From Pseudomonadota bacterium (GTDB taxonomy: Bacteria; Pseudomonadota; Alphaproteobacteria; Rhizobiales; Phreatobacteraceae), in NCBI GenBank assembly GCA_020161695.1, contig JAIUOO010000028.1:1-56787 (forward strand): a stretch of DNA of 56,787 bases, given 5' to 3'. The notes beneath the pieces are model-generated. The model saw nothing but the letters and a program-made list of their open reading frames with translations, searched no databases and was not told the DNA's origin. Below are positions 42,036 through 53,412 of this stretch, one piece after another (positions within the stretch are counted from its first letter, which is position 1; the number at the start of each line of letters is the position of its first letter). The position numbers were made by a program, and so were the translations under genes.

Positions 42036-42926
42036 ATGTCCATTCTGATCAACAAGAAGACCAAGGTCATCACGCAGGGCTTCACGGGCAAGAACGGCAC
42101 GTTCCACTCGGAACAGGCCATTGCCTATGGCACCAAGCTGATGGGCGGCGTGGCGCCGGGCAAGGGCGGCCAGGTCCATCTCGGCCTGCCGGTCTTCGAC
42201 ACGGTCGCCGAGGCGCGTGCCAAGACCGGTGCTGATGCTTCCGTCGTCTACGTGCCGCCGCCGGGCGCCGCCGATGCCATCTGCGAGGCCATCGACGCAG
42301 AGATCCCGCTGATCGTCTGCATCACCGAGGGCATCCCGGTGCAGGACATGATCCGCGTGAAGCGCTCGCTCGAGGGCTCCAAGTCGCGCCTGATCGGCCC
42401 GAACTGCCCGGGCGTCGTCACCGCCGGCGAGTCGAAGATCGGCATCATGCCGGCCAACATCTTCCGCAAGGGTTCGGTGGGCATTGTCTCGCGCTCCGGC
42501 ACGCTTACCTATGAAGCTGTCTTCCAGACCTCGAGCGAGGGCCTCGGCCAGACCACCGCAGTCGGCATCGGCGGCGACCCGGTCAAGGGCACCGAGTTCA
42601 TCGACATGCTGGAGATGTTCCTCGCCGATCCGAAGACCGAGTCGATCGTCATGATCGGCGAGATCGGCGGCTCGGCCGAGGAAGACGCCGCCCAGTTCAT
42701 CCGGGACGAGGCCAAGCGCGGCCGCAAGAAGCCGATGGTCGGCTTCATCGCGGGCCGCACCGCGCCTCCCGGCCGCCGCATGGGTCATGCCGGCGCGATC
42801 ATCTCGGGCGGCAAGGGCGGCGCCGAGGACAAGATCGCGGCCATGGAGGCCGCCGGCATCCGCGTCTCGCCGTCGCCGGCGCGCCTCGGCAAGACCCTGG
42901 TCGAAGTGCTGAAGAAGAAGCGCTGA
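42036..42926 (+). CDS. sucD: Succinyl-CoA synthetase alpha subunit
   Basis: A 296-residue subunit that binds CoA and carries the phosphohistidine; with SucC it converts succinyl-CoA to succinate with substrate-level phosphorylation. The ATG at 42036 follows AGGAG at six bases and gives MSILINKKTKVITQGFTGKN. CoA-binding and catalytic parts are intact: VYVPPPGAADAICEA, RLIGPNCPGVVTAGESKIGI, SRSGTLTYEAV and the active-site His in RRMGHAGAIISGGKG. Length is normal. Confidence 0.97.
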   Translation: MSILINKKTKVITQGFTGKNGTFHSEQAIAYGTKLMGGVAPGKGGQVHLGLPVFDTVAEARAKTGADASVVYVPPPGAADAICEAIDAEIPLIVCITEGIPVQDMIRVKRSLEGSKSRLIGPNCPGVVTAGESKIGIMPANIFRKGSVGIVSRSGTLTYEAVFQTSSEGLGQTTAVGIGGDPVKGTEFIDMLEMFLADPKTESIVMIGEIGGSAEEDAAQFIRDEAKRGRKKPMVGFIAGRTAPPGRRMGHAGAIISGGKGGAEDKIAAMEAAGIRVSPSPARLGKTLVEVLKKKR

Positions 42927-42943
42927 GACTGATTTCGACCACA

Positions 42944-42968
42944 AACCCGGCCCGTTTCGGGCCGGGTT
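42944..42968. other. Intercistronic hairpin between sucD and sucA
   Basis: AACCCGGCCC-GTTTC-GGGCCGGGTT is a perfect ten-pair stem 18 bases after the sucD stop codon, followed by CGACC rather than T. It may be a partial terminator or an RNA-processing element. Confidence 0.55.
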
Positions 42969-43052
42969 CGACCATTGAAGGGAACGCCTCCGGGCGTTTC
43001 TGCACAGCGTAAACCGGAGCGCCATATGGGTGCTCCGCTGCGGGAACCGATC

Positions 43053-46028
<2,976 letters not shown>

Positions 46029-46035
46029 ATTCCGC

Positions 46036-46056
46036 CCGGCGCGGATGCCGCGCCGG
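46036..46056. other. Intercistronic hairpin between sucA and sucB
   Basis: CCGGCGCGG-ATG-CCGCGCCGG is a perfect nine-pair stem seven bases after the sucA stop codon, without a T run. Confidence 0.5.
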
Positions 46057-46100
46057 CCCGTTTGAAATCGAGATGAGAGAGGCCCGCAAGGGACTGCACA

Positions 46101-47330
46101 ATGGCCACCGAGATTCGCGTTCCGACCCTTGGAGAATCCGTCACCGAGGCGACCGTCGCCAAGTGGTTCAAGAAGCCCGGCGAGGCCGTGAAGCAGGACG
46201 AGCCGTTGGTCGAACTCGAAACCGACAAGGTGACGCTCGAGGTGAATGCGCCGGCCTCCGGCACGCTCGCGGAGATCGTCGCCGATACCGGAACGACGGT
46301 GGGCGTCTCGGCGCTGCTCGGCCAGATCGCCGAGGGTGCGGCAGCTGCCGCTCCCGCCAAGGCCGCCGCTCCCAAGGCGGAGGCTCCCAAGGCCGAAGCC
46401 CCGAAGGCGGCTCCCGCGCCGGCCAGGGCGGCCTCCGCTGACAACGGCCCGGCCGTCGCCCGCCTCGCCGCCGAGAGCGGCGTGGCCGCCTCGGCCGTCG
46501 CCGGCTCCGGCAAGGATGGCCGCGTGACCAAGGGCGACATGCTCGCGGCGATCGCGACCGGCGTGTCGGCGGCCCCCGCCGCGGCTCCGGTTCCGGCCGC
46601 TGCCCGTCCGGCCTCCAGCGCCGAGGACGCGCCGCGCGAGGAGCGCGTGAAGATGACGCGCCTGCGCCAGACCATCGCGCGCCGCCTGAAGGAGGCGCAG
46701 AGCACGGCCGCCATGCTGACGACCTTCAACGAGGTCGACATGACGGCGGTCATGACGCTGCGCAACCAGTACAAGGACCTGTTCGAGAAGAAGCACGGCG
46801 TGAAGCTCGGCTTCATGGGCTTCTTCGTGAAGGCCTGCGTCCAGGCGCTGAAGGACATCCCGGCGGTCAATGCCGAGATCGACGGCACCGACATCATCTA
46901 CAAGAACTTCTGCCACGTCGGCGTCGCCGTCGGCACCGACAAGGGCCTCGTCGTGCCGGTGGTGCGCGATGCCGACCAGATGGGCATCGCCCAGGTCGAG
47001 AAGACCATTTCCGATTTCGGCAGGCGCGCCCGCGACGGCCAGCTCAAGATCGAGGAAATGCAGGGCGGCACGTTCACGATCTCGAACGGCGGCGTCTATG
47101 GCTCGCTCATGTCGACGCCGATCCTCAATGCCCCGCAGTCCGGCATCCTCGGCATGCACAAGATCCAGGAGCGGCCGATGGTCATTGGCGGCAAGATCGA
47201 GATCCGGCCGATGATGTATCTGGCGCTCTCCTACGATCACCGGATCGTCGACGGCAAGGAAGCCGTGACCTTCCTCGTGCGCGTCAAGGAGAGCCTTGAG
47301 GATCCGGCGCGGCTCGTGATGGATCTCTGA
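46101..47330 (+). CDS. sucB: Dihydrolipoamide succinyltransferase (E2 of 2-oxoglutarate dehydrogenase)
   Basis: A 409-residue core enzyme. The lipoyl domain (1-78) carries the lipoylated Lys43 in VELETDKVTLEV. An Ala/Pro/Lys linker follows. The E1/E3-binding domain is at about 112-150 (GPAVARLAAESGVAASAVAG), then a second linker. The acyltransferase domain has MTRLRQTIARRLKEAQSTAA and the catalytic His in LALSYDHRIVDGKEAV. The last residues are PARLVMDL, typical of SucB. The neighbours sucA and lpd encode the E1 and E3 partners. Confidence 0.97.
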   Translation: MATEIRVPTLGESVTEATVAKWFKKPGEAVKQDEPLVELETDKVTLEVNAPASGTLAEIVADTGTTVGVSALLGQIAEGAAAAAPAKAAAPKAEAPKAEAPKAAPAPARAASADNGPAVARLAAESGVAASAVAGSGKDGRVTKGDMLAAIATGVSAAPAAAPVPAAARPASSAEDAPREERVKMTRLRQTIARRLKEAQSTAAMLTTFNEVDMTAVMTLRNQYKDLFEKKHGVKLGFMGFFVKACVQALKDIPAVNAEIDGTDIIYKNFCHVGVAVGTDKGLVVPVVRDADQMGIAQVEKTISDFGRRARDGQLKIEEMQGGTFTISNGGVYGSLMSTPILNAPQSGILGMHKIQERPMVIGGKIEIRPMMYLALSYDHRIVDGKEAVTFLVRVKESLEDPARLVMDL

Positions 47331-47335
47331 TCGGC

Positions 47336-47358
47336 GCGGCCGGCTCCGCGCCGGCCGC
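47336..47358. other. Intercistronic hairpin between sucB and the SDR gene
   Basis: GCGGCCGG-CTCCGCG-CCGGCCGC is a perfect eight-pair stem six bases after the sucB stop codon. No T run follows. Confidence 0.45.
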
Positions 47359-47375
47359 CCAACCAGGAGAACACC

Positions 47376-48125
47376 ATGTCCAAGGGCGTCTGCGTCGTTA
47401 CCGGATCGAGCCGCGGCATCGGCCGCGCCTGCGCGCTGCTGGCCGCCGAATACGGCTACGGCGTCGTGGTGAACTATGCCAACGACACCGAGGCGGCGGC
47501 CGACGTCGTCACGCGCATCAATGCCGACGGCGGCCAGGCCGTCGCGGTGCGCGGCGACGTCTCCGCCGAGGTCGACGTCGAGCATATCTTCGCGGCCGCC
47601 GATCGCATGGGCACGCTCACCGGCCTGATCAACAATGCCGGCGTCGTCTCGAAGTCGGGCCGCGTCGAGGACTACACCGTCGAGCGTCTGGAGCGGATCG
47701 TCGCCATCAACGTCGTCGGCACCATCCTCTGCGCCCGCGAGGCTGTCAGGCGCATGTCGACCAGGCGCGGCGGCAAGGGCGGCAGCATCGTCAACATCTC
47801 CTCCGTCGCCTCCACCCTCGGCAGCCCCAACGAATATGTCGACTACGCCGCCACCAAGGGCGCGGTCGATTCATTCACCATCGGCCTCGCCAAGGAAGTC
47901 GCCATGGAGGGTATTCGCGTCAATGCGGTGCGTCCCGGCATGGTGACCACCGAGATCCACGAGGCGAGCGGCGATCCCGGCCGGGTCGAGCGCATCCGCC
48001 CGACCATTCCGATGCAGCGGATCGGCGACCCCGAGGAGATCGCGCGCGCGGCGCTCTGGCTCCTGTCGGAGGAAGCCTCCTACTGCACCGGCTCGTTCAT
48101 CAACGCTTCCGGCGGGCGCTTCTGA
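47376..48125 (+). CDS. Short-chain dehydrogenase/reductase
   Basis: A 249-residue classical SDR. The NAD(P) motif is VVTGSSRGIGRACALLAAEY, followed by LINNAGVV. The catalytic residues are Ser in IVNISSVASTLG and Tyr/Lys in YVDYAATKGAVDSF. The C-terminus ends CTGSFINASGGRF. The wording (NYANDTEAAADVV, MSTRRGGKGGSIV) is close to the YgfF/glucose 1-dehydrogenase-like group. The substrate is unknown. It lies between sucB and lpd with an AGGAGA ribosome-binding site; this insertion occurs in related genomes, so a link to the 2-oxoglutarate complex is possible but unproven. Confidence 0.93.
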   Translation: MSKGVCVVTGSSRGIGRACALLAAEYGYGVVVNYANDTEAAADVVTRINADGGQAVAVRGDVSAEVDVEHIFAAADRMGTLTGLINNAGVVSKSGRVEDYTVERLERIVAINVVGTILCAREAVRRMSTRRGGKGGSIVNISSVASTLGSPNEYVDYAATKGAVDSFTIGLAKEVAMEGIRVNAVRPGMVTTEIHEASGDPGRVERIRPTIPMQRIGDPEEIARAALWLLSEEASYCTGSFINASGGRF

Positions 48126-48160
48126 GCGCCACGCCTATCCGTTTCCGGAGTAACTGATCC

Positions 48161-49558
48161 ATGTCCTACGATCTCGTCGTCATCGGCACCGGCCCCGGCG
48201 GCTATGTCTGCGCCATCCGCGCCGCCCAGCTCGGCCTCAAGGTCGCGGTGGTCGAGAAGCGCAAGACCCATGGCGGCACCTGCCTGAACATCGGCTGCAT
48301 CCCGTCCAAGGCGCTGCTGCACGCTTCCGAACTGTTCGACGAGGCTGGCCACGGCTTCAAGGCCTTCGGCATCGACGTGCCCGCGCCGAAGCTGAACCTC
48401 AAGCAGATGATGGTCCATAAGCAGGAGACCATCGACGGCAACGTCAACGGCGTCGCCTTCCTGATGAAGAAGCACAAGATCGACCAGCACTTCGGCACCG
48501 GCACGATCACCGCGCCGGGCAAGGTCAGGGTCACCGCCGAGGACGGCAAGGTCACCGAGGTCGAGGCGAAGTCCATCGTCATCGCCACCGGCTCGGACGT
48601 GACGCCGCTGCCGGGCGTCGCCATCGACGAGAAGCAGATTGTCTCCTCCGAGGGCGCGCTCGAACTCGCCAAGGTGCCGGGCAAGCTCGTCGTCATCGGC
48701 GCGGGCGTCATCGGCCTCGAACTCGGCTCGGTCTGGCGCCGCCTCGGCGCCGAGGTTCACGTCATCGAATATCTCGACCGTATCCTTCCCGGAATGGACG
48801 GCGAGGTCGCCAAGCAGTTCCAGCGCCTGCTCGGCAAGCAGGGCATGACCTTCCAGCTCGGCGCCAAGGTGACTGGCGCGAAGCCGTCGAAGAAGGGCGT
48901 GGCGCTGACGGTCGAGCCGGCCGCAGGCGGCGAAGCGCAGACCGTCGAGGCCGACGTGGTGCTGGTCGCCATCGGCCGCCGTCCCTACACCGAGGGGCTC
49001 GGCCTCGAAGGCGTCGGCGTCGCGCTGGAGCGCGGCCGCGTCGTCATCGACGGCCACTTCAAGACCAATGTCCCCGGCATCTATGCCATCGGCGACGTGG
49101 TGCGCGGGCCGATGCTCGCTCACAAGGCCGAGGACGAGGGCATTGCCGTCGCCGAGATCATTGCCGGCAAGGCGGGCCACGTGAACTACGACTGCATTCC
49201 GGGCGTGGTCTACACCTACCCGGAGGTCGCCTCGGTCGGTAAGTCCGAGGAGGACCTGAAGGCCGCCGGCATCGCCTACAATGTCGGCAAGTTCCCCTTC
49301 ACCGCGAACGGCCGCGCCCGCGCCAACCGCACGACCGACGGCTTCGTGAAGGTGCTGGCGGATGCCACGACCGACAAGGTTCTGGGCGTCCACATCCTCG
49401 GCGCCGGGGCCGGCGAGATGATCCACGAGGCCGTGGTGCTGATGGAGTTCGGCGGCTCGGCGGAAGACCTCGCCCGCTCCACCCACGCCCACCCGACCAT
49501 GTCGGAAGCGGTCAAGGAGGCGGCGCTCGCCATCGACAAGCGCGCCATCCATATGTGA
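48161..49558 (+). CDS. lpdA: Dihydrolipoyl dehydrogenase (E3)
   Basis: A 465-residue FAD disulfide oxidoreductase that reoxidises dihydrolipoamide in the 2-oxoglutarate (and possibly pyruvate) dehydrogenase complex. The FAD motif is DLVVIGTGPGGYVCAIRAAQ, and the redox disulfide is in GGTCLNIGCIPSKALLH. The NAD motif is LVVIGAGVIGLELGSVWRRL. The second FAD motif is IYAIGDVVRGPMLAHKAEDE, and the catalytic His-Glu pair is in HAHPTMSEAVKEAAL. It is the last gene of the mdh-suc-lpd run and is followed by a hairpin. Confidence 0.96.
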   Translation: MSYDLVVIGTGPGGYVCAIRAAQLGLKVAVVEKRKTHGGTCLNIGCIPSKALLHASELFDEAGHGFKAFGIDVPAPKLNLKQMMVHKQETIDGNVNGVAFLMKKHKIDQHFGTGTITAPGKVRVTAEDGKVTEVEAKSIVIATGSDVTPLPGVAIDEKQIVSSEGALELAKVPGKLVVIGAGVIGLELGSVWRRLGAEVHVIEYLDRILPGMDGEVAKQFQRLLGKQGMTFQLGAKVTGAKPSKKGVALTVEPAAGGEAQTVEADVVLVAIGRRPYTEGLGLEGVGVALERGRVVIDGHFKTNVPGIYAIGDVVRGPMLAHKAEDEGIAVAEIIAGKAGHVNYDCIPGVVYTYPEVASVGKSEEDLKAAGIAYNVGKFPFTANGRARANRTTDGFVKVLADATTDKVLGVHILGAGAGEMIHEAVVLMEFGGSAEDLARSTHAHPTMSEAVKEAALAIDKRAIHM

Positions 49559-49599
49559 GCGCCGGGCGAGCGATCTCGCCCGACCACAGGGGTCATGCG

Positions 49600-49634
49600 A
49601 AGGGCGGTGCTCACGGCGCCGCCCTTTCCTTTTG
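49600..49634 (+). terminator. Terminator after lpdA
   Basis: AAGGGCGG-TGCTCACGGCG-CCGCCCTT then TCCTTTTG. The stem of eight pairs, 41 bases past the stop codon, is followed by a T-rich stretch, as expected for a Rho-independent terminator of the suc-lpd transcript. Confidence 0.6.
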
Positions 49635-49669
49635 CGCCTCAGGGGGCCGGACGCTTGCGAACGCGCCAT

Positions 49670-49695
49670 TGAACCTCTTCTCCGGCCGCCGCGAC
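49670..49695 (+). promoter_or_regulatory. Predicted ECF-sigma promoter of poly-Gly paralogue 2 (site 3)
   Basis: TGAACC (49670-49675), 16 bases, CGAC (49692-49695) then TGAC. Compared with 22388-22413, the block TTGAACCTnTTCnCCGGC and GCCGCGACTGA is nearly identical. It lies 62 bases upstream of the ATG at 49757, immediately after the lpdA terminator. Confidence 0.78.
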
Positions 49696-49756
49696 TGACG
49701 GTCATCAGGCGAGCGGCAAGGGTGCCGGGACCGCCGAAACCGAAGAGGAAATGACC

Positions 49757-50026
49757 ATGTCCATGTCCAGAAGGTTTGCAGTGGCCGGTGCCCTTGCCCT
49801 CGTCGTCGGCGGCGCCATGTCCGGCGCGGCTCTCGCCCGTGGCGGCGGTGGCGGCGGCGGTGGCGGTGGCGGAGACGTCCCCGGCCTCGTCGATGCGCCG
49901 AACATCCAGATCCCGCCGCGGCGCGGCCGCGCGACGCCCCAGGGCGGTACGGCCACCACGACCAACTGTCGCTACGAGGTCTACAACGTCACCCGCGAGT
50001 GCGAGCGCGTGCGCCGCTACTGGTAA
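49757..50026 (+). CDS. Small secreted poly-glycine protein (paralogue 2)
   Basis: An 89-residue protein. The ATG at 49757 has GAGG eight bases upstream; an ATG at 49751 is too close to it. The signal peptide is RRFAVAGALALVVGGAMSGA, ending near ALA. After one Arg there is a run of eleven Gly, then a Pro/Arg linker (DAPNIQIPPRRGRATPQGG) and the two-Cys C-terminal motif NCRYEVYNVTRECERVRRYW. That motif matches the end of the protein at 26167-26439. Architecture and promoter are shared, so the two look like paralogues under the same ECF sigma factor. Function unknown. Confidence 0.75.
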   Translation: MSMSRRFAVAGALALVVGGAMSGAALARGGGGGGGGGGGDVPGLVDAPNIQIPPRRGRATPQGGTATTTNCRYEVYNVTRECERVRRYW

Positions 50027-50048
50027 TCGCTCCGCCACGGCGGAAGGA

Positions 50049-50080
50049 GGCGGTGGGGCAACCCGCCGCCTTCGGCGTTT
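50049..50080 (+). terminator. Terminator of poly-Gly paralogue 2
   Basis: GGCGGTGGGG-CAA-CCCGCCGCC gives an imperfect GC-rich stem; the TTCGGCGTTTT that follows supplies a short T run. It resembles the terminator of the first poly-Gly gene (GGGCGGTGGG stem). Confidence 0.55.
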
Positions 50081-50091
50081 TGGGTGGCTGA

Positions 50092-50958
50092 TCAGGCCGT
50101 CGCGGCAGCCTCGCCCGGCCAGGCGAACCGCGCCCAGTCGGGCTTCGACGGCGTCAGCGCGATGCCGCCGGCCGTGATCGCCTCGCCGGCCGCCAGCGCA
50201 TCCTCGATCCGGTCGAGCCGCACCTTGGCGAGCGCCCGCCCCTCGGCCGCCGAGCCCATCGTGCCGACGGCCTTGCCACCAGCCATCACGTCGATGCCTT
50301 CCATCGGCGCATGGTCGGGATAGGCGAAGGGAACGACGCGGGTGCGCGCCGTGCCGCGATGCTGCATGCGGCTCACCACCTCCTGCCCGACATAGCAGCC
50401 CTTGGCGAAATCGACGCCGGCCAACTGGTCCATGTCGGCTTCGTGCGGGAAGGCGTCGCCATAGGCAAAGTCGCGGCCGCCCTCGGGAATGCCGATGCGG
50501 ATGCGGTGGGCATGCCAGGCGCCGGGATCGGCGAAGGCCTCCATCGGGAGGGTCGAGATCATCCGCCAGCCGAGCGCGGGATGGCGTGGGTCGCGCGCCA
50601 CGATGCCGCCTGTTTCCGGGGCGCTTTCCGCGCCCCAGAGCGCCGTGACGCCGAGCTGGTCCGACTGGTCCTCGATGACGACCTTGGCGCGCAGGCGGTA
50701 GAAGGTCAGCTTGCGGACGAGGTCGGGAACAAGCGCCCGCGGCGCATCGATCATCAGTCCGCCGCCCATGTCGTCCGGCACCGCGACGATGAGGAAGTCG
50801 ACGACGATTTTGCCCTGCGGCGTCAGCAGCGCGCCGAACCGCGCCTCGCCGGCCGGGATCGCCTCGACGTCGCAGGTGACGAGCCCTTGCAGGAACTTCG
50901 CGGGATCCTCGCCGGTGAGACGGATGACGCCGCGTTCGGGCAGGAATGCCGTCTGCAT
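50092..50958 (-). CDS. ygfZ: YgfZ/GcvT-domain folate-binding protein
   Basis: A 288-residue protein. The ATG at 50958 (AAAGG upstream) gives MQTAFLPERGVIRLTGEDPA; a GTG or ATG further upstream is possible up to 51003. The diagnostic motif KGCYVGQEVVSRMQHRG (K-G-C-Y-x-G-Q-E) identifies YgfZ, a tetrahydrofolate-binding protein needed for maintenance of certain iron-sulfur enzymes such as MiaB. The N-terminal GcvT-like part has FLQGLVTCDV and LTPQGKIVVDFLIV. It is divergent from the dihydroorotase gene, a pairing common in alphaproteobacteria. Confidence 0.92.
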   Translation of the reverse strand: MQTAFLPERGVIRLTGEDPAKFLQGLVTCDVEAIPAGEARFGALLTPQGKIVVDFLIVAVPDDMGGGLMIDAPRALVPDLVRKLTFYRLRAKVVIEDQSDQLGVTALWGAESAPETGGIVARDPRHPALGWRMISTLPMEAFADPGAWHAHRIRIGIPEGGRDFAYGDAFPHEADMDQLAGVDFAKGCYVGQEVVSRMQHRGTARTRVVPFAYPDHAPMEGIDVMAGGKAVGTMGSAAEGRALAKVRLDRIEDALAAGEAITAGGIALTPSKPDWARFAWPGEAAATA

Positions 50959-51053
50959 CGGAATGCCTTTCGTTCGCTTGGCACCGTTGTCGTTCTCCGA
51001 CATAAGCGAGGCCGCGCCGGGAGCAAGGCCCGGCCGCCTGCCGGGAGGATGCC

Positions 51054-52379
51054 ATGCCGAACTATGACGTGATCTACAGGAACGGCACGGTGGTCAATCA
51101 GGACGGCCGCAGCCAGCGCGACATCGGCGTCATTGGCGGGCGCGTCGCCTTCATCGGCGACCTCTCGCAAGGGTCGGCCGGCGAGGTGGTCGACTGCACC
51201 GGCCTGCACATCCTGCCCGGCGTGATCGACAGCCAGGTCCATTTCCGCGAGCCCGGTCCGACCCACAAGGAAGACCTGGAATCCGGCTCCCGTGCGGCCG
51301 TGATGGGCGGCGTGACGGCCGTCTTCGAGATGCCGAACACCGATCCGCTGACCATCAGCGAGGCGGCGCTGGCCGACAAGGTGAAGCGGGCGACGGACCG
51401 CATGCACTGCGACTTCGCCTTCTGGGTCGGCGGCACGCACGAGAACGCCCCCCACGTCGCGGAGCTTGAGCGCCTGCCGGGCGCGGCGGGCATCAAGGTG
51501 TTCATGGGCTCCTCCACCGGCTCGCTGCTGGTCGAGGACGACGAGGGCGTCGCCTCGATCCTGAAGAACACGCGCCGCCGTTCCGCCTTCCACTCGGAGG
51601 ACGAGTTCCGCCTGCGCGAGCGCAAGGGCGAGCGCATCGAGGGCGACCCGCGCTCGCACCCGGTCTGGCGCGACGAGATCGCGGCGCTGACCTGCACCGA
51701 GCGCCTTGTGGGAATCGCCCGGCGCTTCAACGCCAAGATCCACGTCCTGCACATCTCCACGGCGGAAGAGATCGACTATCTCCGTCAGCACAAGGATGTC
51801 GCGACCTGCGAGGCGACGCCGCACCACCTGACCCTCGTCGCCCCCGACTGCTACGAGCGGCTCGGCACGCTCGCCCAGATGAACCCGCCCGTCCGCGACG
51901 AGCGCGCCCGGAGCGGCATCTGGAAGGGTATCGAACAGGGCATCGTCGACGTGCTCGGCTCCGACCATGCGCCGCACACGCTGGAGGAGAAGGCCAAGAC
52001 CTATCCGGCCTCGCCCTCGGGCATGACCGGCGTCCAGACGCTGGTGCCGACCATGCTGGACCACGTGAACGCGGGCAGGCTGACGCTGGAGCGCCTCGTC
52101 GATCTCACCAGCGCGGGCCCTTCGCGCATCTTCGCCATCGCCGGCAAGGGCCGCATCGCTGCCGGCTACGACGCCGATTTCACGATCGTCGACCTGAAGC
52201 GGCGGCAGACCATCACCAATGGCTGGATCGCCTCGAAGAGCCAGTGGACGCCCTATGACGGCGTCGAGGTCACTGGCTGGCCGGTCGGCACCGTCATTCG
52301 CGGCCGCCGCGTCATGTGGGAAGGCGACCTTGTGACATCGTCGGGCGGGCAGCCCGTGCGGTTCCAGGACCAGCGATAG
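51054..52379 (+). CDS. Dihydroorotase (class I) / cyclic amidohydrolase
   Basis: A 441-residue metal-dependent amidohydrolase. The metal site begins VIDSQVHFREPGPTHKEDLE. The carbamylated Lys is in AAGIKVFMGSSTGSLL. Further metal ligands are HSEDEFR, IHVLHISTAEEI and the catalytic Asp in VLGSDHAPHTLEEKAKTYPA. The C-terminal beta-sandwich region has GRIAAGYDADFTIVDLKRRQ. Dihydroorotase closes carbamoyl-aspartate to dihydroorotate in pyrimidine synthesis. Allantoinases and hydantoinases share the fold, but the EKAKTYPASPSGMTGVQTL stretch is closest to dihydroorotases. Confidence 0.88.
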   Translation: MPNYDVIYRNGTVVNQDGRSQRDIGVIGGRVAFIGDLSQGSAGEVVDCTGLHILPGVIDSQVHFREPGPTHKEDLESGSRAAVMGGVTAVFEMPNTDPLTISEAALADKVKRATDRMHCDFAFWVGGTHENAPHVAELERLPGAAGIKVFMGSSTGSLLVEDDEGVASILKNTRRRSAFHSEDEFRLRERKGERIEGDPRSHPVWRDEIAALTCTERLVGIARRFNAKIHVLHISTAEEIDYLRQHKDVATCEATPHHLTLVAPDCYERLGTLAQMNPPVRDERARSGIWKGIEQGIVDVLGSDHAPHTLEEKAKTYPASPSGMTGVQTLVPTMLDHVNAGRLTLERLVDLTSAGPSRIFAIAGKGRIAAGYDADFTIVDLKRRQTITNGWIASKSQWTPYDGVEVTGWPVGTVIRGRRVMWEGDLVTSSGGQPVRFQDQR

Positions 52380-52426
52380 TCGTCGGCTACTGCCCTCGGG
52401 GGGCGAGGCCGGCCGCCCAGAGTGGC

Positions 52427-52440
52427 AATGTTGCAACATT
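52427..52440. promoter_or_regulatory. Perfect 14-base palindrome upstream of the outer-membrane protein gene
   Basis: AATGTTGCAACATT is fully self-complementary and lies 112 bases before the start of the beta-barrel gene, in its only upstream gap. It is a candidate operator; no binding protein can be named. Confidence 0.45.
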
Positions 52441-52551
52441 CCGTAGGGAAAGCCGTCTTCTTGCGGTTTTCTGCGTGCGGGACTCCGGTAGCATGATATG
52501 GGATTCCCCAACGGAATCGGGCGCGATGCCCGCTGGGAGCATGACCTGACC

Positions 52552-53292
52552 ATGAAGAAGTTCGCATTCGCACTCGCCGCCATTGGCGCACTTGCCGGCC
52601 AGGCTGGCGCCGCCGACCTCGGCGTGCAGCGTGTTGCCGTGCCGGCCGCCATCGCGGCTCCGGTCTTCAACTGGACCGGCTTCTATGCCGGCGCGGATGT
52701 CGGCTACTGGGCCGGCCCCAGCTACATTTCCTATCCCGGCGCCCCGGTCTTCTTCGGATCCGCCACGCCGCAGGGTTTCAAGCTTGGCGCGCATGTCGGC
52801 TACCGCCATCAGTTCGCGAACAATTTCGTGCTCGGCCTTGAGGGCGACCTGTCCTGGCTCGGCAATGCCAGCCGCGAGACCTTCGTGAATTCCGGCCCCC
52901 GCGTCGCCCGCATCCGCGGCAACTGGGACGGCTCCGTCCGCGCCACGGCGGGCTTCGCCATCGATCGCGCACTGGTCTACGCAACCGGCGGCCTCGCCTT
53001 CATCAATACGACGGGCTGCACCGCTTTCGGACCTGGCGATGTCTGCGCTCCCGCGACGCAGTTTGGCGGCACCCGCCTTGGCTGGACGGTCGGCGCGGGT
53101 CTGGCCTATGCCGTGACCCAGAACGTCGCAATTCGCGCCGAATATCTCTACGCGAATTACGGCGGGCGCACCTATGCGACGACTGGCGTGGCGGGCGCCC
53201 AGACCCGCCACAAGATCGACACCCACACGGCCCGGGTCGGCGTGAGCTACCTGTTCTCGACCGGTCCTTCGGCCGTCGTCGCCCGCTACTGA
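52552..53292 (+). CDS. Outer-membrane beta-barrel protein (Omp25/Omp31-like)
   Basis: A 246-residue protein starting at the ATG (52552) with signal peptide MKKFAFALAAIGALAGQAGA. The mature part begins ADLGVQRVAVPAAIAAPVFN, then NWTGFYAGADVGYWAG, the standard opening of rhizobial/Brucella Omp25/Omp31 eight-stranded barrels. Alternating strands follow (FKLGAHVGYRHQFANNFVLG, GSVRATAGFAIDRALVYATG, NVAIRAEYLYANYGG), ending TARVGVSYLFST...ARY with an aromatic-rich C-terminus suited to the Bam machinery. A strong terminator follows. Confidence 0.9.
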   Translation: MKKFAFALAAIGALAGQAGAADLGVQRVAVPAAIAAPVFNWTGFYAGADVGYWAGPSYISYPGAPVFFGSATPQGFKLGAHVGYRHQFANNFVLGLEGDLSWLGNASRETFVNSGPRVARIRGNWDGSVRATAGFAIDRALVYATGGLAFINTTGCTAFGPGDVCAPATQFGGTRLGWTVGAGLAYAVTQNVAIRAEYLYANYGGRTYATTGVAGAQTRHKIDTHTARVGVSYLFSTGPSAVVARY

Positions 53293-53330
53293 GTGCGCGC
53301 GGCGCCCCTGCGCCTTCATCGTTCATCCGC

Positions 53331-53354
53331 AAACCCGGCCCTTCGGCCGGGTTT
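53331..53354 (+). terminator. Rho-independent terminator after the outer-membrane protein gene
   Basis: AAACCCGGCC-CTTC-GGCCGGGTTT is a perfect ten-pair stem that ends in TTTGTTG, 38 bases after the stop codon. Confidence 0.8.
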
Positions 53355-53412
53355 GTTGCGTCTGGCGGATCGTCGGGACGATCCCATATGGCCGGTGAAG
53401 GAAGGCAGCGAC

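Noticed and set aside
48080..51055. A 991-codon minus-strand frame across lpdA and the second poly-Gly gene.
   Set aside because: It is antisense to lpdA and only coincidentally continuous with the region of ygfZ, which is read in another frame.
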